Source: Thuidium tamariscinum
Taxonomy: Eukaryota; Streptophyta; Bryopsida; Hypnales; Thuidiaceae
DNA: 64,000 bases
Assembly (NCBI GenBank): GCA_947034885.2
Contig: OX344750.2
Coordinates: 15,804,053 to 15,868,052, forward strand
Direction: 5' to 3'
The position numbers and the translations under genes were made by a program. The notes under the pieces are model-generated. The model had not been told where the DNA came from. It worked only from the letters and a program-made list of their open reading frames with translations, and searched no databases. Shown in pieces: positions 15,001 through 28,400 of this stretch; position 1 is the stretch's first letter, and each line of letters starts with the position of its first letter.

Positions 15001-18000
15001 ATTTACATAAAGTTTTTGAAAACTTTCAATTTTATTTTATTTATTTGAAATTTTCCCTATTTTAAATTAATCAAAACATTGAAGTATCTATTTTCTTGAG
15101 ATTTGGCACTTTCTCGTTCTCCTACTTAGAGATTTTCTTAACAAATTTCCTTTGTTAACTACCTTCATCTTAAAGGTGCATACATTGGCTATATTTTAAA
15201 ATTTTTGAAAAAAATCCTTAAGAGTTTTAAAGTATTTTTGAAAAAGTCAAGGGTACTATTCCAAAACGCAACAGATAGTACATTTGTTTCTTACAATCAC
15301 CTAAGAAGGAATCGAGGAAAAAATATAGGAAGATTGAAGTGTAAAATCCAAATTAATGAAAATTTAAAGTGAAAAAGAACTCAATATTTACATGTATTAT
15401 CTATGTGTTTACTACGCAAAAAATTAAAAATTAAGAAAAATATATTGCATTTTAGAGCAAAAATTTAACTTTATATAATGAATTGTTTTTCAAGGAATAA
15501 ACATACTATATGCCAACAATGTATGTAAGACCCCTTGACAAACTATTTAAAATTTTCACATTTTAAAATTTTAAAGCAAATTTTTAGATGAATAACATTT
15601 CTACATTAGCTCTATGTTTTGAAAAAGAATTTTATTGTATAAATTATTAGATAAGTAATAGACTTTTGTTGCATATACTATACCTACAAATGTATAAATT
15701 GCATGCTCTATCTACAAATGGGCTAAAATTTTGTTTCATATGAAAGAAAAAGTGGATGGTTTTGATGTCATTCTATGCTTATGTTTGCTAATTTTTTACG
15801 CAACTAGACTTTAAGAAATCAATTCAACCAAAATTTTGAAATGCATACTAAGATATTAAAATAAGCCAAATGTATCATACAAGGCAATTGTAGGTGCGGT
15901 TGTTTATTTTGAAAATGAAATCAACACTTCAACATTGAAGTTTCCAACTCTATTTGCATTATATATTCAAGAAAACATAAAAAAACATTTGGATGAAAAA
16001 AGAAGTTTTCATCTAGTAATTTGAAAACATTTATATGCCCTTTTGTTGATTTTCCCTTTTGTAGAATTAAACAAGTGATCCCAAATGGATGTTATTACCT
16101 CAATCATTTGGAAGTATGTTTCATTCTTTTATTTTTGGAGATTAGCATTTTCAGTGGATTGATCAATAATGAAAATATTCAAAATTGGGTCATTGCAAGA
16201 AAGACCTGTTGAAAAGCGTAGCGTTTTGCACAGTACTCCTTTTTTTCTTTGGGAGTACTGTATAAATAGTAAATCAATTTTTTTTAAAAGTGAAAAATAT
16301 GTTTGATGTATATACCTTTAAGAAGAAGATACCCTAAGAAGGAAAAGCATAGAAAAATTCTCTAAGTAGGAGAACTAGAAAAGTGTTGAATTTCGTGAAA
16401 ATTGTAACTTTCACTATAGTTTCACATTTTAATTTGTAAAAAAAAGGGAAAGTAATTTTTCTTAAAAATAAAAATTGTCCATTTGGGAATACTTTATGGT
16501 AAAGGTATTTCACCAAAATAATGATCCGAAAACTATCTTCATTGTTCAAAAATGTGCGCGCAAGGGAGGCCTGTTAGCACACTTGTAGAAGAAAGAGAAT
16601 AATGATTTTTTAAATTTCCTTCGGTGGAAACATGCCTACTTAGTGAAGGAATAGACCCTAGAAATCTCAGCTCTAAATTATTAATTTAAAGTGTTCCCCA
16701 GTACTAAAAACCCCTAAACCGCAAAGTGTGACAAATTAGAGAAATTAGAATTTAAATATAAACTTATTTTTGAAAATTTCTGAAAAATAAGGGTTTTGAT
16801 AACTATCAAGTCAGCCATCTTCAATAAAAATTTCAAGTTCGAAGAGTTAATGCTTCAAAAGTTATAGCTCATGACAACTCCGTCACTCAAAGTGTGACGC
16901 CAAATAGTACAAGTCTTTCTTGCATTCACCCAATTGTACCATCCAAAAGTATGTACATACAAAAAGGTTTTGAATTTTTAATGATACAAATTACAAGGTT
17001 TTAGTTTTTGAAGTTATTCATTGAAGATTTTTAAGCAATTCTTACAAGTTTAGTACAATTTGACTCATCTCTATGCATATAGTAACCTAAATTGATTCCT
17101 ATCTAATCATCTTTTTGTAATTATTTAATGAGGATTGTAAGAGACACTTGTGCTTTTTTGGTCATAACTTCATGTTTTAGCTCCAAATGACTCAAAATGT
17201 TTAGGGAAGATACTCATGATTATTATAAACCTTTTCTAGTTTATTTTTAATTTAAAAAATATTTTACTATCCCAAAATAGACCCTAATTCAATGTTACAC
17301 TTGCCAGTTTGGAGGTTTTTAATACTATATAGTATCCAGAAAAATGAATTTTGAGTTGAAATTTGGATGAAATGGTCTTCTAGTAGACTTGTAGGTTTCT
17401 AGGAAAGGAATTTTAAAAAAAATTATTTTTATGTTGTATAGAAGTCTACAACGTGAGCTTTTTTTTTCTTGCATTTTGAACATAAAAAGTAATATTTTAG
17501 TGATTTTTTTGATGAATAACCATTTTCATAAAGTTGTTACAAATGTCCACTTTTGATTTTGTAAATTTTTTCTATTTTTCTAATTTTTTCTAATTAAAAA
17601 ATCAAAGTACATTCTTGAGACTTAGCACTTTTCTAGTTCCCTACCTAGAGAATTTTTCTATGCAATTCCTTCCCTAGTTACCTTCATCTGAAAGGTGTAT
17701 CCATAAGTCATATTTTTTTTATTTAAAAAAAATTATTAATTTAAAAGTACTCCCAAAAAAATCATGAATACACAACAAAATCAGCATGTGTTTCTTACAA
17801 TCACCTTGGGTTAGAAAACTAAAAAGACCCGCCTTCTTTACCACCTCCTCCTCCACCCTTGTTTGCCATTGCAAAGTTTTCCTTTAGTAGTCATGACCTT
17901 TGAATCAATGTAAATTGTCAAGAAGGAAAGAGATGGCAAAAAAATAAAGTAAAAAATTAATAGAAGATGTCGTTTTCCTTTAGAATTTCAACGATGCTAG

Positions 18001-18182
18001 TATTCAAGCATAAAAATGTAAACGTATGAGTTTTGAGTCTAGGTGAAAGAAGATACATAGGTACAATCGATAGAAGTACTTATAACATAAATACTTGTAA
18101 TGTAATTTTCTATAATGGAAGGATGGATGGTTTGGTGTCTTAATAATTATACCAACTACAATGTTGATTTTAAAAAAGACTA

Positions 18183-18250
<68 letters not shown>

Positions 18251-19424
18251 CAACCAATGTCTATCAACATTGAGTCTTAAAGATAAATTTATGGACTTAC
18301 ACAATAGTTAATTTTAATAAAAATGGACTTTTTCTAATAGGTAAACATATAGAGATGATTTATAGTGACTAATATAAAAATAAATTAAAGAGTTCTTTAT
18401 CTAAAATTGAATTCTTTGTCAACAATGTCATTGTATTTATATGCTTATGAACTTTTATAGAGTGAAAATTAGGTCTAATTTCAAGAAGTCATTTTCATAT
18501 GGATTAAAGTCTTTTTTTCTTTTTAATTCTTTCATTTGTACAATACATTTGAAGTTTTAAGTGGGAATGTTTTTAGGTCAACCAATAATAAAGTCTATCT
18601 TTACATACATATATAGAAAGTTATGAAGGCTTTCTTAAGATAACTTTCTTTTGTTAAAATTAAAATTTTAGTGAGTCAACCTTGGACAATGAAAAAGACA
18701 TTGAACTATGTATGCACCCTAATATATTTATACTATAATTATAGAGAATACATAATTTATAATATAGACACTTATTATATAGGTATCTAGATTGTTAGAT
18801 TCATGGGCTCATAATTTTAGGTTCACATAATAACACCTCCTTTGGAAATTCAACAAGATTCACTTTTTGAATGGGATTTGATGATAATTTGAGAGCTCAA
18901 AATATTTTGACTTTTCAACAACCGTACTTAGAGAAATGTGTGCTCTACATCATTGGATCTTATTAGAGACCTATAATCCATCATTTTATTGTATAAAACC
19001 ATTTTCTAAAGGGTTCTCAATTTCAAATAATCAACACCTTCAAAAAATTTGTCCCTCACCTTTACACCATATATTAAATAATTCGAAATTCCTAAAGGTC
19101 TTTGTTTCCTAAAAATAATATACTTTATTCAAATACTCAAATTTGATTATAACATTTGAACTATAGAATATGGGTTTTGATTTAAACTTAAATAATGACT
19201 TTCATTAAGTTATCTTTTTAGTCCATCTCAAAATTTTGAAAAGTTCAAAAAAATCAATGAATTATTGCAATTAAAAGCTATATAGCTTACATGTAATCCA
19301 TAAGACACAATATTGTATATATTTCATTTGAATTTTCTTCTTAAGAAATTATTTCTTCAAGTTTGAATTATAAAATATTATTTTTCATTCTCACCTTCAT
19401 ATTTTATTAAAATGCCAAATCATT

Positions 19425-19499
<75 letters not shown>

Positions 19500-22400
19500 A
19501 TATAATTATATATTTTTTACTTTCAAAAATAAAAAATAAAAATTTATATAAAAAATTTATTTATTCATATATGAAAACTAATATGAAATTTAATTATCAA
19601 TCATATAAATGGAAAATTTTACTAAAATGGTGGTATTCCACATGCCATTTTTCAAACCACGTGGGCTAAATTGAAAATTGATATCTAGAATAGGTATAGA
19701 TTTTAGACATCTAGGACAAATATAGATTTTAGACCACATGGTTTGAACCATCTAGGACAAGTATAGATTTTAGAAATTCAAAATACACATAGATTTCAAA
19801 CATCAATGACAAATTTTGATTTTAAATTGCAGATTTCGAATTGTCAAAAGTGTCAAAAGTAATGGAATTTTGCCATTTTGACGAAATTTGCCATATATAA
19901 TCTAAGTTTAGCATAATTTTTGTAATTTAACTTCAAGGTCAATGCCAAAGATAATTTGAGTGTAAGGAAAAACTAATTACTAAAAAAAATTTACACTATT
20001 CTTTATGGCTATAGTTATCTCTTCATGGTGTTTTTAATTAATTAGAATTCTTTTGTTATATTTTCCTATTTTTTTCTTATATTAATTTAAAAAAATATAT
20101 TAGTTATTATTTATTACAAAATTATTTCAAAAAATTCATATTGATTGATAACACATATTTGCATATTAAAAAAATATCACATTGAAATTTGAATATGCTT
20201 TTCAAGGCTAAATTAAATCAGAAAACAAAACTTTTAAGTATAGAATTAAAACCATAGGTAGTCAATGTAAAAGCCCTTTTAAAAAATTATTATGAATCAA
20301 ACAATAAAAAATCTATATGATAACAATATTAGATAAAAAAAATTTACTATTCATTATGCTCTATTTGCACTTGTAAAAAGAAATGTTTCAAATTCTCTTT
20401 TCTATTGGTATTGCTTTACATATTCTTTTCAAATTGAATTTTAAAAATTGAATAATTAATTATATAGGTTAATATTGTTCTTGTTCTATAGATACTCAAT
20501 AGACTTTGAAACTAGATCTAAATTCATAGCACATGTTATACACAAAGAAAATTAATTATTGTTAAGATTATTTTAAAATAAGGTTAGAAATGAAAGGCAT
20601 ACTACATACAGACCCCTCAAATTGACCTATTGAAATTTCAGAGCATGCATAAGCCATGATTTTCTTTAAAACTTGAAAACAATTGTATTTGTAAAGAAAT
20701 AAATATTTAAAATAATTATAGTATAGGTTTTAGTACAACAATTTATAGTATTAGTTGAATGCAAATTAAACCATAAATAAATTAGCACTTACACCAATCA
20801 ATTATTTTTAGATTTTAATATTCAAAAACATGGATATAGACTCAAAGTGTCAAAAACATCGTTTTAAATTTTATCATATTTTAATTATCAATTAGAATAT
20901 ACTACAAAAGACTTGTAAAATTTTGAATTGAAATTTAAAAAAATTTCCTTTCATGGCATAGATGAATGAACTTTTTGTACTAAACTATAAAGTAAGTATG
21001 ATTTTGAACTTCATTTATTTATTTTTTAATTAGAATATCATGACACACCATAATAGGATTTTGTTTGCTAAGTGCCCTAATTCTAAAAATTCACAAATTT
21101 TGGGTGCAATTTGAAATTAAATAATAAATATAGGATTTAAAAAGAATAAATATTTTATATAAATTATAATGAAAAATGAAAAATCATAGTGTCGAAATTG
21201 TAAAATTGCCCTTGTGACTACATTTGTAGGGTATATGAAGCTTGAAAACAACATTGATTGATTTTTCAAACTAATACCTTTTAAGAAAAATCCATACAAT
21301 ATAAGGCCCATTTTATCATATAGATATTTATATCTTTAGATTTTTTTTTTCTTGAATAATATTATAGGTGGTGTGTTTAGCTTTAGAGGAGTTTCTTGCC
21401 TCCAAGAGACTATTTCAAGGTTGATCCCTATTGAATTTAAAATGTTGCAAACCAACCACTCTTGGTCTGAAATTTCAAATTTTTAAAAATAATAATAATT
21501 TGTTTTCAAAAAATTTAGAATGTATTAAAATGCAAAAAAGAAATTAAAAATATTAATAAATTAATATTATTTGATGTAGCAGTGGTCCAATACCATCAGA
21601 TTATTGGTGTAGCAAAGTTCCCATTGTTCCCAAAACATTCCTAGCATATGGGAACTTATAGTATTCCAAAAGCTCAAATCTCCTTTAATGAGTTTTGGAG
21701 TTGAAGGTGAAACAATTAACCTCACTTTTGAAGTGCTTAGATATTAGACGATACACAATCACTTTGCATAGATCTACAACTAGTCTATCATAATGACATC
21801 TAATATTGCCCCAGTAAAAATTTGAACTTGATCCCTCAGTCATATTAAATTGTAAAAGTTTTTGTTGGAACTTGTAGGCAATTAGAAAGAAATTCTAAAT
21901 TCCTTAAAAAAATTTGAACACTATATAAATAAACAATGAATTTGCAAATTGTTGAAAATAATCTTACACAATAATCAATCCTAAGCTCTTATGAACAAAG
22001 GCTATACATTAAGACAAGAATTGACAAGAATGGGTTTCAGAAACATCCACAATTAGGTGCAATTGTCATGTGATTCTTCTTGTAGATCATTTCTATAGTC
22101 TACGCAAATATCTACATTTCTACAAGTGTGAAAAAACTCTTGATAACTATAGAAATGACCAAATTTGTGTTTTTTCCTCTCATTCATTCTCAATAAAATC
22201 AATCTGTTGAATCTAATGCAAATATCACATGACAAAAATTAAATATAAAACTTGTGAGCTCACCAAACAGAAATCTGGCTCTCCAGAAATTGTCACAAAT
22301 CGCCATGAAGTTTGAGAAAAAGCCATAATAACAACTTCCAATTCAGCCACATCTGCACAACAAAACTATGATGCTAAGTTAACCCCTAAATACCCAAGGT

Positions 22401-25400
22401 CTGTTTTGAGCTTTTTAGAATTTGCTCTAAATTGAACAAAAATTTAGCATTTTGATAAGTTGGATCAATTTTTTTTTAATTGTAACCGTACAAATTTAAA
22501 GTAGACATGTTAGAGATGACATAGAAAAAGAAAACACAACAGTATCACTTCTGGATTAAAAGATTATAATGTTTGATCATGAGGGTGTAAAAACTATGAA
22601 AATCTTTGAGCTCTCTTTTTGCATGTCAAATCTAAGAAGTTGGTCACCAAAAAAATATGAGATTGAAGGGCCTAACAAGCATAACCCCAATCAATTTATG
22701 GCTTCTCAAAATCTACTCTACAATTTTTTTTAAATGAATTTTTAGTGTGATTTTTTCTCTAAGATTTAGTGTATTTGAGGCTCATTTCCAAGAGTCCTTA
22801 ATACTATGGAATGTTAAGATTGCAATGGATACCCTTGCACTAAATCTTGAATAGAAAAATCATAATCATTCATTTTCAAAATCAGATTATTGATGCTAAA
22901 ACTAGACTTCAAAAAAAATCTTCCAAAAATACAAACTATTAAAAATAAAAATTTGGTAAGGTTTTATTAAACTTCAAAGTTTTTGTGACACCACTTTTGG
23001 GTGCCTTGGGCATATAGGGGTTAAGCTTAATTATCTTTGAAACTTGAAAGTCCACGCATTGTATTAGTACTAAATTACCTACAAATAAATCCCATTTCCA
23101 CCCCGTGTATGGGTGTTAAATGGCAACACATAAGTGTGAAAATTGCATTTATTGAATGAGGTAGTAACTGCCTCCTTTGAGCCCATTGCCATTTTGACAA
23201 ATTGTCACACAATGGGCTCAAAAATTATTAAATTTCTAAATTTGATTTCATTGTGAAAATTTTAAGATTGAATCTTTTAAAATTTGTTTGTATGCAACCC
23301 CACAAACCCTTATTATAACTTTGCTTATAACTTTGAGAGAGTGGGGTTCCATACATCTATATGCCATATCTGTATTCAATATAGAGTCCATACATGTGTA
23401 TTAGTACGTCATATGTCATATTTATATCTTGTACTTATAAAATATATACTTATCCATATTGAGTATTCAAATATCTATATTTGTATTTGGTGTTGTATTC
23501 TGAATTTGTATTTGGATGGCTCAAATTAATCTCACAAAGATCAACAACTTGTGATTTTTTTGAGGAATCGATGGTATTTTTTGAAGGGAAGCATTTTTTA
23601 AAAACAAAAATAAAAGGCCCGTGATTTTCTTGAAAAGGGGGGGAATTGATGAGATAAGAGGTGACAACCTCTTTTGGACACATTACATTGTTGCATTGTG
23701 GCAATTAAGTGTTCTAAAATAACTGTTGTATATTGGTGCAAAATTACACTTTGGGAGGCTTTCATATTGATATCAAAATAGTCTACAATGGAAGCACCCA
23801 AAAACGTTTAAATAATGAATTCAACATAGTTAAAGGCAATTTTTTCTAAAAATAATATTTTTCTAGTATTAGCGAGTGAGAATCACAAATATTCAAAAAA
23901 ATAAAAATTTGGATGTTGTATGTAATTTCTATGATTTTCCAAAGTGTCAGCTTCCTTAACTACTGAAATTGTCATGTAGGTACACCCAAATTTGGACCAA
24001 AATAAAATCAGTAATGAGCCAATCAAATTTTGGTACGCATCCTTTACATGCCTCAACATATTAGAGTCAAAAATTTGGCGAATATATTCACTAAAGTCTA
24101 CACATAATTGGATGAGACTAGGGTCAAAACCAAGGACATGTATAGTATTGGGTGTTTCTCCCTTAACCCTAAAGGACTGCAACTATATTTCCACTAAAAC
24201 CACTCCAAAATTGCCATTTCTAGGATAGCTACCAAATTTTAGAAAAAAAACATTTTTGAAATAATGTAACCATAGGATCTTTTAGTGCACTAGTTTGAAA
24301 AGATGTAAAAAAAATTTGAGAAATTTTCACTATATAGGTTGCGAGATATTAGTGTTTGAAGTTACAAAAATCATTTTTTTACCACCACAAAAATCTGGGC
24401 AATTGCACTTCAGATGGCCATATTTGTATGAAAAAATGTCTAAAATGGTTGCAATTCTTTAGATTCATTCTTCAATTCAAGTTGGTTACATGCTTAATAA
24501 TTTTCAAATCATTTAAAATGTACAACATGTACAAAAAAATTAGTAAGTAGAAAGAAGTAGAAAATGATTCAAAATACTATATTGTTAACAATTTATTTAT
24601 TGAATTGAAAAATGCCAATCTCAATGGTTAAAATGTTGTAATAAACAATCTATACCCAAATTTTTTTTTCAAAGAATATTGAAAATTGAGTAAAATAAAG
24701 AACTTCAAAGTTTATTTTAGAGTTGAGAATTCATAACTACCCACAAATTAAAACTCTTCATAACTTTTGACTCATTAATCCAAATGGAATGATTCAAATC
24801 TTTCCGCATATATATAAATCTATTAAACCAATTTCAAATTTTTATTTTCGAAAAAAATGATTTTTTTTTACGTGCCCAAACTGCCCGAGTTGAGAAAGAA
24901 ACAACATATTATGCAATAACTTTTTAACCATGGAATCCAAAATCACAAAATTTATTGGGCTTTAAAGATATTCCTTGTCCACACCTTCTATTAAATTTTG
25001 GTCCCAAAATATCGAAATCTCTAGTCACATGTACCTACCCGAAATTTCCATGTTCCCAAAAAAGGCACTTTGATCCTTTAGGAGTTAACATACTTCAAAT
25101 AAAAATTCATATAAGATATAGATTCTTAAAAAAATCTTGATTTTTTTGACATTCATCCATGTATTTTATTCTTTCATTCATTTACTCCTCACTTCTACCC
25201 CCCAATGGTGGATTTGGGATAATTACTTTAAAATGTAGGGTAACTAGTCAAGTACACTGAAACATTATTTTTTTAAAAATTTGGTCTAAACTATTTTATC
25301 AAATGTGAGGACATACTATTCAATGCTGGTCATCGTTACAGCATTGCAGCATTTTTGTGGTGTAACTTAACTTACAATGGTGATGTTGTTAGATTGGGCT

Positions 25401-28400
25401 TCCTAATTCTCACACCAATTAATTAGTCACCATACTAAATACTTCCACCATCCCACTAAAAGTTTCCTAATTAGTCTGATTTACAGTGTTTGCAGGAAGA
25501 ATTCGGGAAGCTATTAACTTAGTGGGACAAAGGGAGTAATTGTTTTTTATAGTGTTGATTAACCCCTAAAGGACCGTTGTCCCCTCGGGGGACAATTTGG
25601 AGTTCGGGCAGGTTCCGTAGACCTCAATTTTTAATGAATCTTTTTGAAACTTTCTCATAAGATAGGAAAACTGATTAGCTTCATGGGAATGTAATTTTTA
25701 TTTCAATTGGTGACCGGGAGCAAAAGTTATACCACAAAAAGCCCAAATTTTCATTCGGCGGGCAGAATTTTTTTTTGCAAAAAGTAAAAGTAAAAATCAA
25801 ATCAAATCATAAAACAATATATTTTTGCCTACATGTGAAGCTTTGATTCACTCTATTTGGACTTATAATGAGAAAGTTATGGACAATCTTGTTTTTCGGG
25901 CAATCTAAACAATTTCTTGAAAAAATAACTTATAGGATTCATTTTTGAATGCAATTTTCACAATTTTTCAAAAAAAATTGTTGGACAAGGTTATGTTTAC
26001 TTTCTAGAACAATCTCACCATTGGGATTATTGTATTTCAATCCCATCTTAGAGTTATTAACCATTTAGTTTTTCTTTCAATCTTGGACCTACATCTACTT
26101 AACAATTTTTTAAAGAATGAAAATCAAGTGTTTTTTGTGTGAAATTTTTTTCTTAGACTCTCAACTCAATTTCTTAACACAAAAAATTATAAATTCAAAG
26201 TCTATAGTGCAATTTTTTAATACAAATTCCAGTCAAAGTCATCTGAAATTGCAAACTACAGTTCAAAAAAACTTGTATTTCCAACTTTGAATGCTCATAT
26301 CTTCCAATCTATACAGTCAAACTTCATGAAATTCTTACCACTTGATCTCAATCAAGTTAAGTACAAGATCCTACGGTTAGATTCTTAAGAAAATATATTT
26401 TTTGTTTTCTTGGATGAATGCAACAGAAATGGCAGTTTTGAGAGGTTTTTGACAGAAAAAAGGCCTTGGTCCTTTAGGGGTTAATACTTAATTGTTTTCA
26501 CTCATATAACAATTTGCATCTATAATAGAAGAATAAGTTACTTGCAAATAATTCACTCTCTATTTACTAAAACAATGAATCAACATTAATTAAGTAATCT
26601 TGAATGCGGCAAGTACTTGTTGGCAAATTCCTTGAAGACATGCCATATATGGTTGCAATCAACAACCATTTCTTTCTTCTTCCATTTAAAAAAAAATTAG
26701 TTGTTCAAATTCAACATGTTTTCTTTGGACAAATAAATACATTATCAAGTATTCTATTATTTAATTTTAATTTTATGATGTGTGGTGATACCTTACTTTA
26801 ATACATGGTACTTCATTTACAATTTTTCTTGCTATGAATTGAAAAAAACAATTGATGAGTCTAGCAATATTCAAAAGCCATAATTTAGTGAAGAATGGGG
26901 TGATTGCAAGAAACACTTGTCCTATTTTTTGTCCACTTGACCTCAAACAAGTGTTTTTTTGCTCATAACTTTTGCATAGTTTGTTTGTTTTCTATGAAAC
27001 TTGAAGTGAAGGTACATGTAATATTTTCAAATGTTGAATAATTTGTTGAATTACTTAAGAATTATTTTATTATTTTAAAATAGCCCCCAATTGGATGTCT
27101 ATCTTGGCCATTTTGGTTTGAAATACTATTTTTGATCCAAGAATGCACATTTGAAGCTCAAAATTGGCATTTAAGGATTCCTATAAAAGCTACACAATTC
27201 CAAACTAGATTTTCTAAAAATTTGTCTACCTTCCACATCGGCTCAAAGTGCACTACCATTGTGCAAGTATAGAATACATGATTTTATTTCTCTATTGATG
27301 AAAGTAATTAAAATGGAGCATCTTCAAGTTAGAAAATGTATCTTCATTTTTGAATTTTAAAAAAAAAATTTACTAATTAAAAAAAATCAAACATCAAAGT
27401 GTCTATTTTCTTGGTATTTTCCATCACTTTGTGAGTGAGCAAAAGTTTTAGAGATAAATTTTTTTAGGCTTCAATTAACACAAATATAATTTTTAATGCT
27501 TTATAAAACTATCCATATTTTACTTCATTTAAAAGTATATATATTCCAAAATTCATAGTACTCTAGTATTAAAGCCATTTTGAACCAAAACTACTTAATG
27601 TTTCTTGCAACGACCCAATGAGGACTTTTGCTGTCATTAAATTTAGAAGTGATTGCTTTTAGGGACCAAACACTATAAGAAACTGGGGTCTTTTAAGTAG
27701 TGTCCTAGACATCATGTCTTTTAAGTAATGTCTTCTAATGGATCTTTTAAGTAAAATTTTAATGAAAAGATGCATTAAAAAGCATTACTCAAAAGACATG
27801 ATGTCTAGGACACTACTTAAAAGACCCCAGTTTCTTGTAGTGAAACTAATTGTGCAATACTCTTTATGAGTAGTTTTTGACTTCTTGTAGTACCATGTTA
27901 GAAAATTAGAGTTTAGTGCAAAAGATATTTTTAAATATGAAACATTAGTGCTCTCACTTCATGTCACAAGGCCACTAAGCTATTAGAAAAGATGTCTCTA
28001 GTGCAATCACTAGAAGAAAAACGCAGAAATCCCTGTTTATTTCAACAAAACACATCAGCAAGATTGTGTTGAGACTGTATTGCTGAAAACGCAGGAAAAT
28101 GCTGAGAACGCAGAAAAAACGCAAAAAAACACAGAAAACGCGTTTTTTAGTGTGTTTTTTGTGTTTTTTCCGCGTTTTCAGCTATGTGGTCTCAACACAA
28201 TCTTCCTGACGTATTTTGTTGAAATAAACAGGGATTTCTTCTCGTGAATAAGACCTTTTGTCTACTAGTCCAAATCATGTCATATATTAAATGCATTCAT
28301 TAATATCTTTTATCACTCTTTGCTATTTGTTATTTAAAACTCACCTTCAAGGGTAGCAATCTCAATATTTTCATTTTGCATTGAGTAGACATGTACCATT

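Larger units (their letters stand above)
13553..22263 (-). other. Intron between exons C and D (8.7 kb)
   Basis: The largest visible intron. It contains a Stowaway-like remnant, family-B elements B3, B4 and B5, a family-H element and two AT microsatellites. From about 19.5 to 22.2 kb it is AT-rich with no further element that I can delimit and no exon. Confidence 0.65.
22353..28344 (-). other. Intron between exons B and C (6.0 kb)
   Basis: It contains three TTAA-flanked elements (22379, 24163, 25559), a copy of a dispersed repeat, a Stowaway-like element, a family-B element and two CACTA-like palindromes. No exon was seen. Confidence 0.65.

Noticed and set aside
18004..18270. Open frame with a long Tyr-Ile repeat on the minus strand
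   Set aside because: It is only the translation of an AT microsatellite; the same applies to 19412-19669.
23883..24182. 99-codon minus-strand frame in dispersed repeat G
   Set aside because: The related copy at 40.7-41.1 kb has a stop and shifted sequence in the same region, so there is no evidence of coding constraint.
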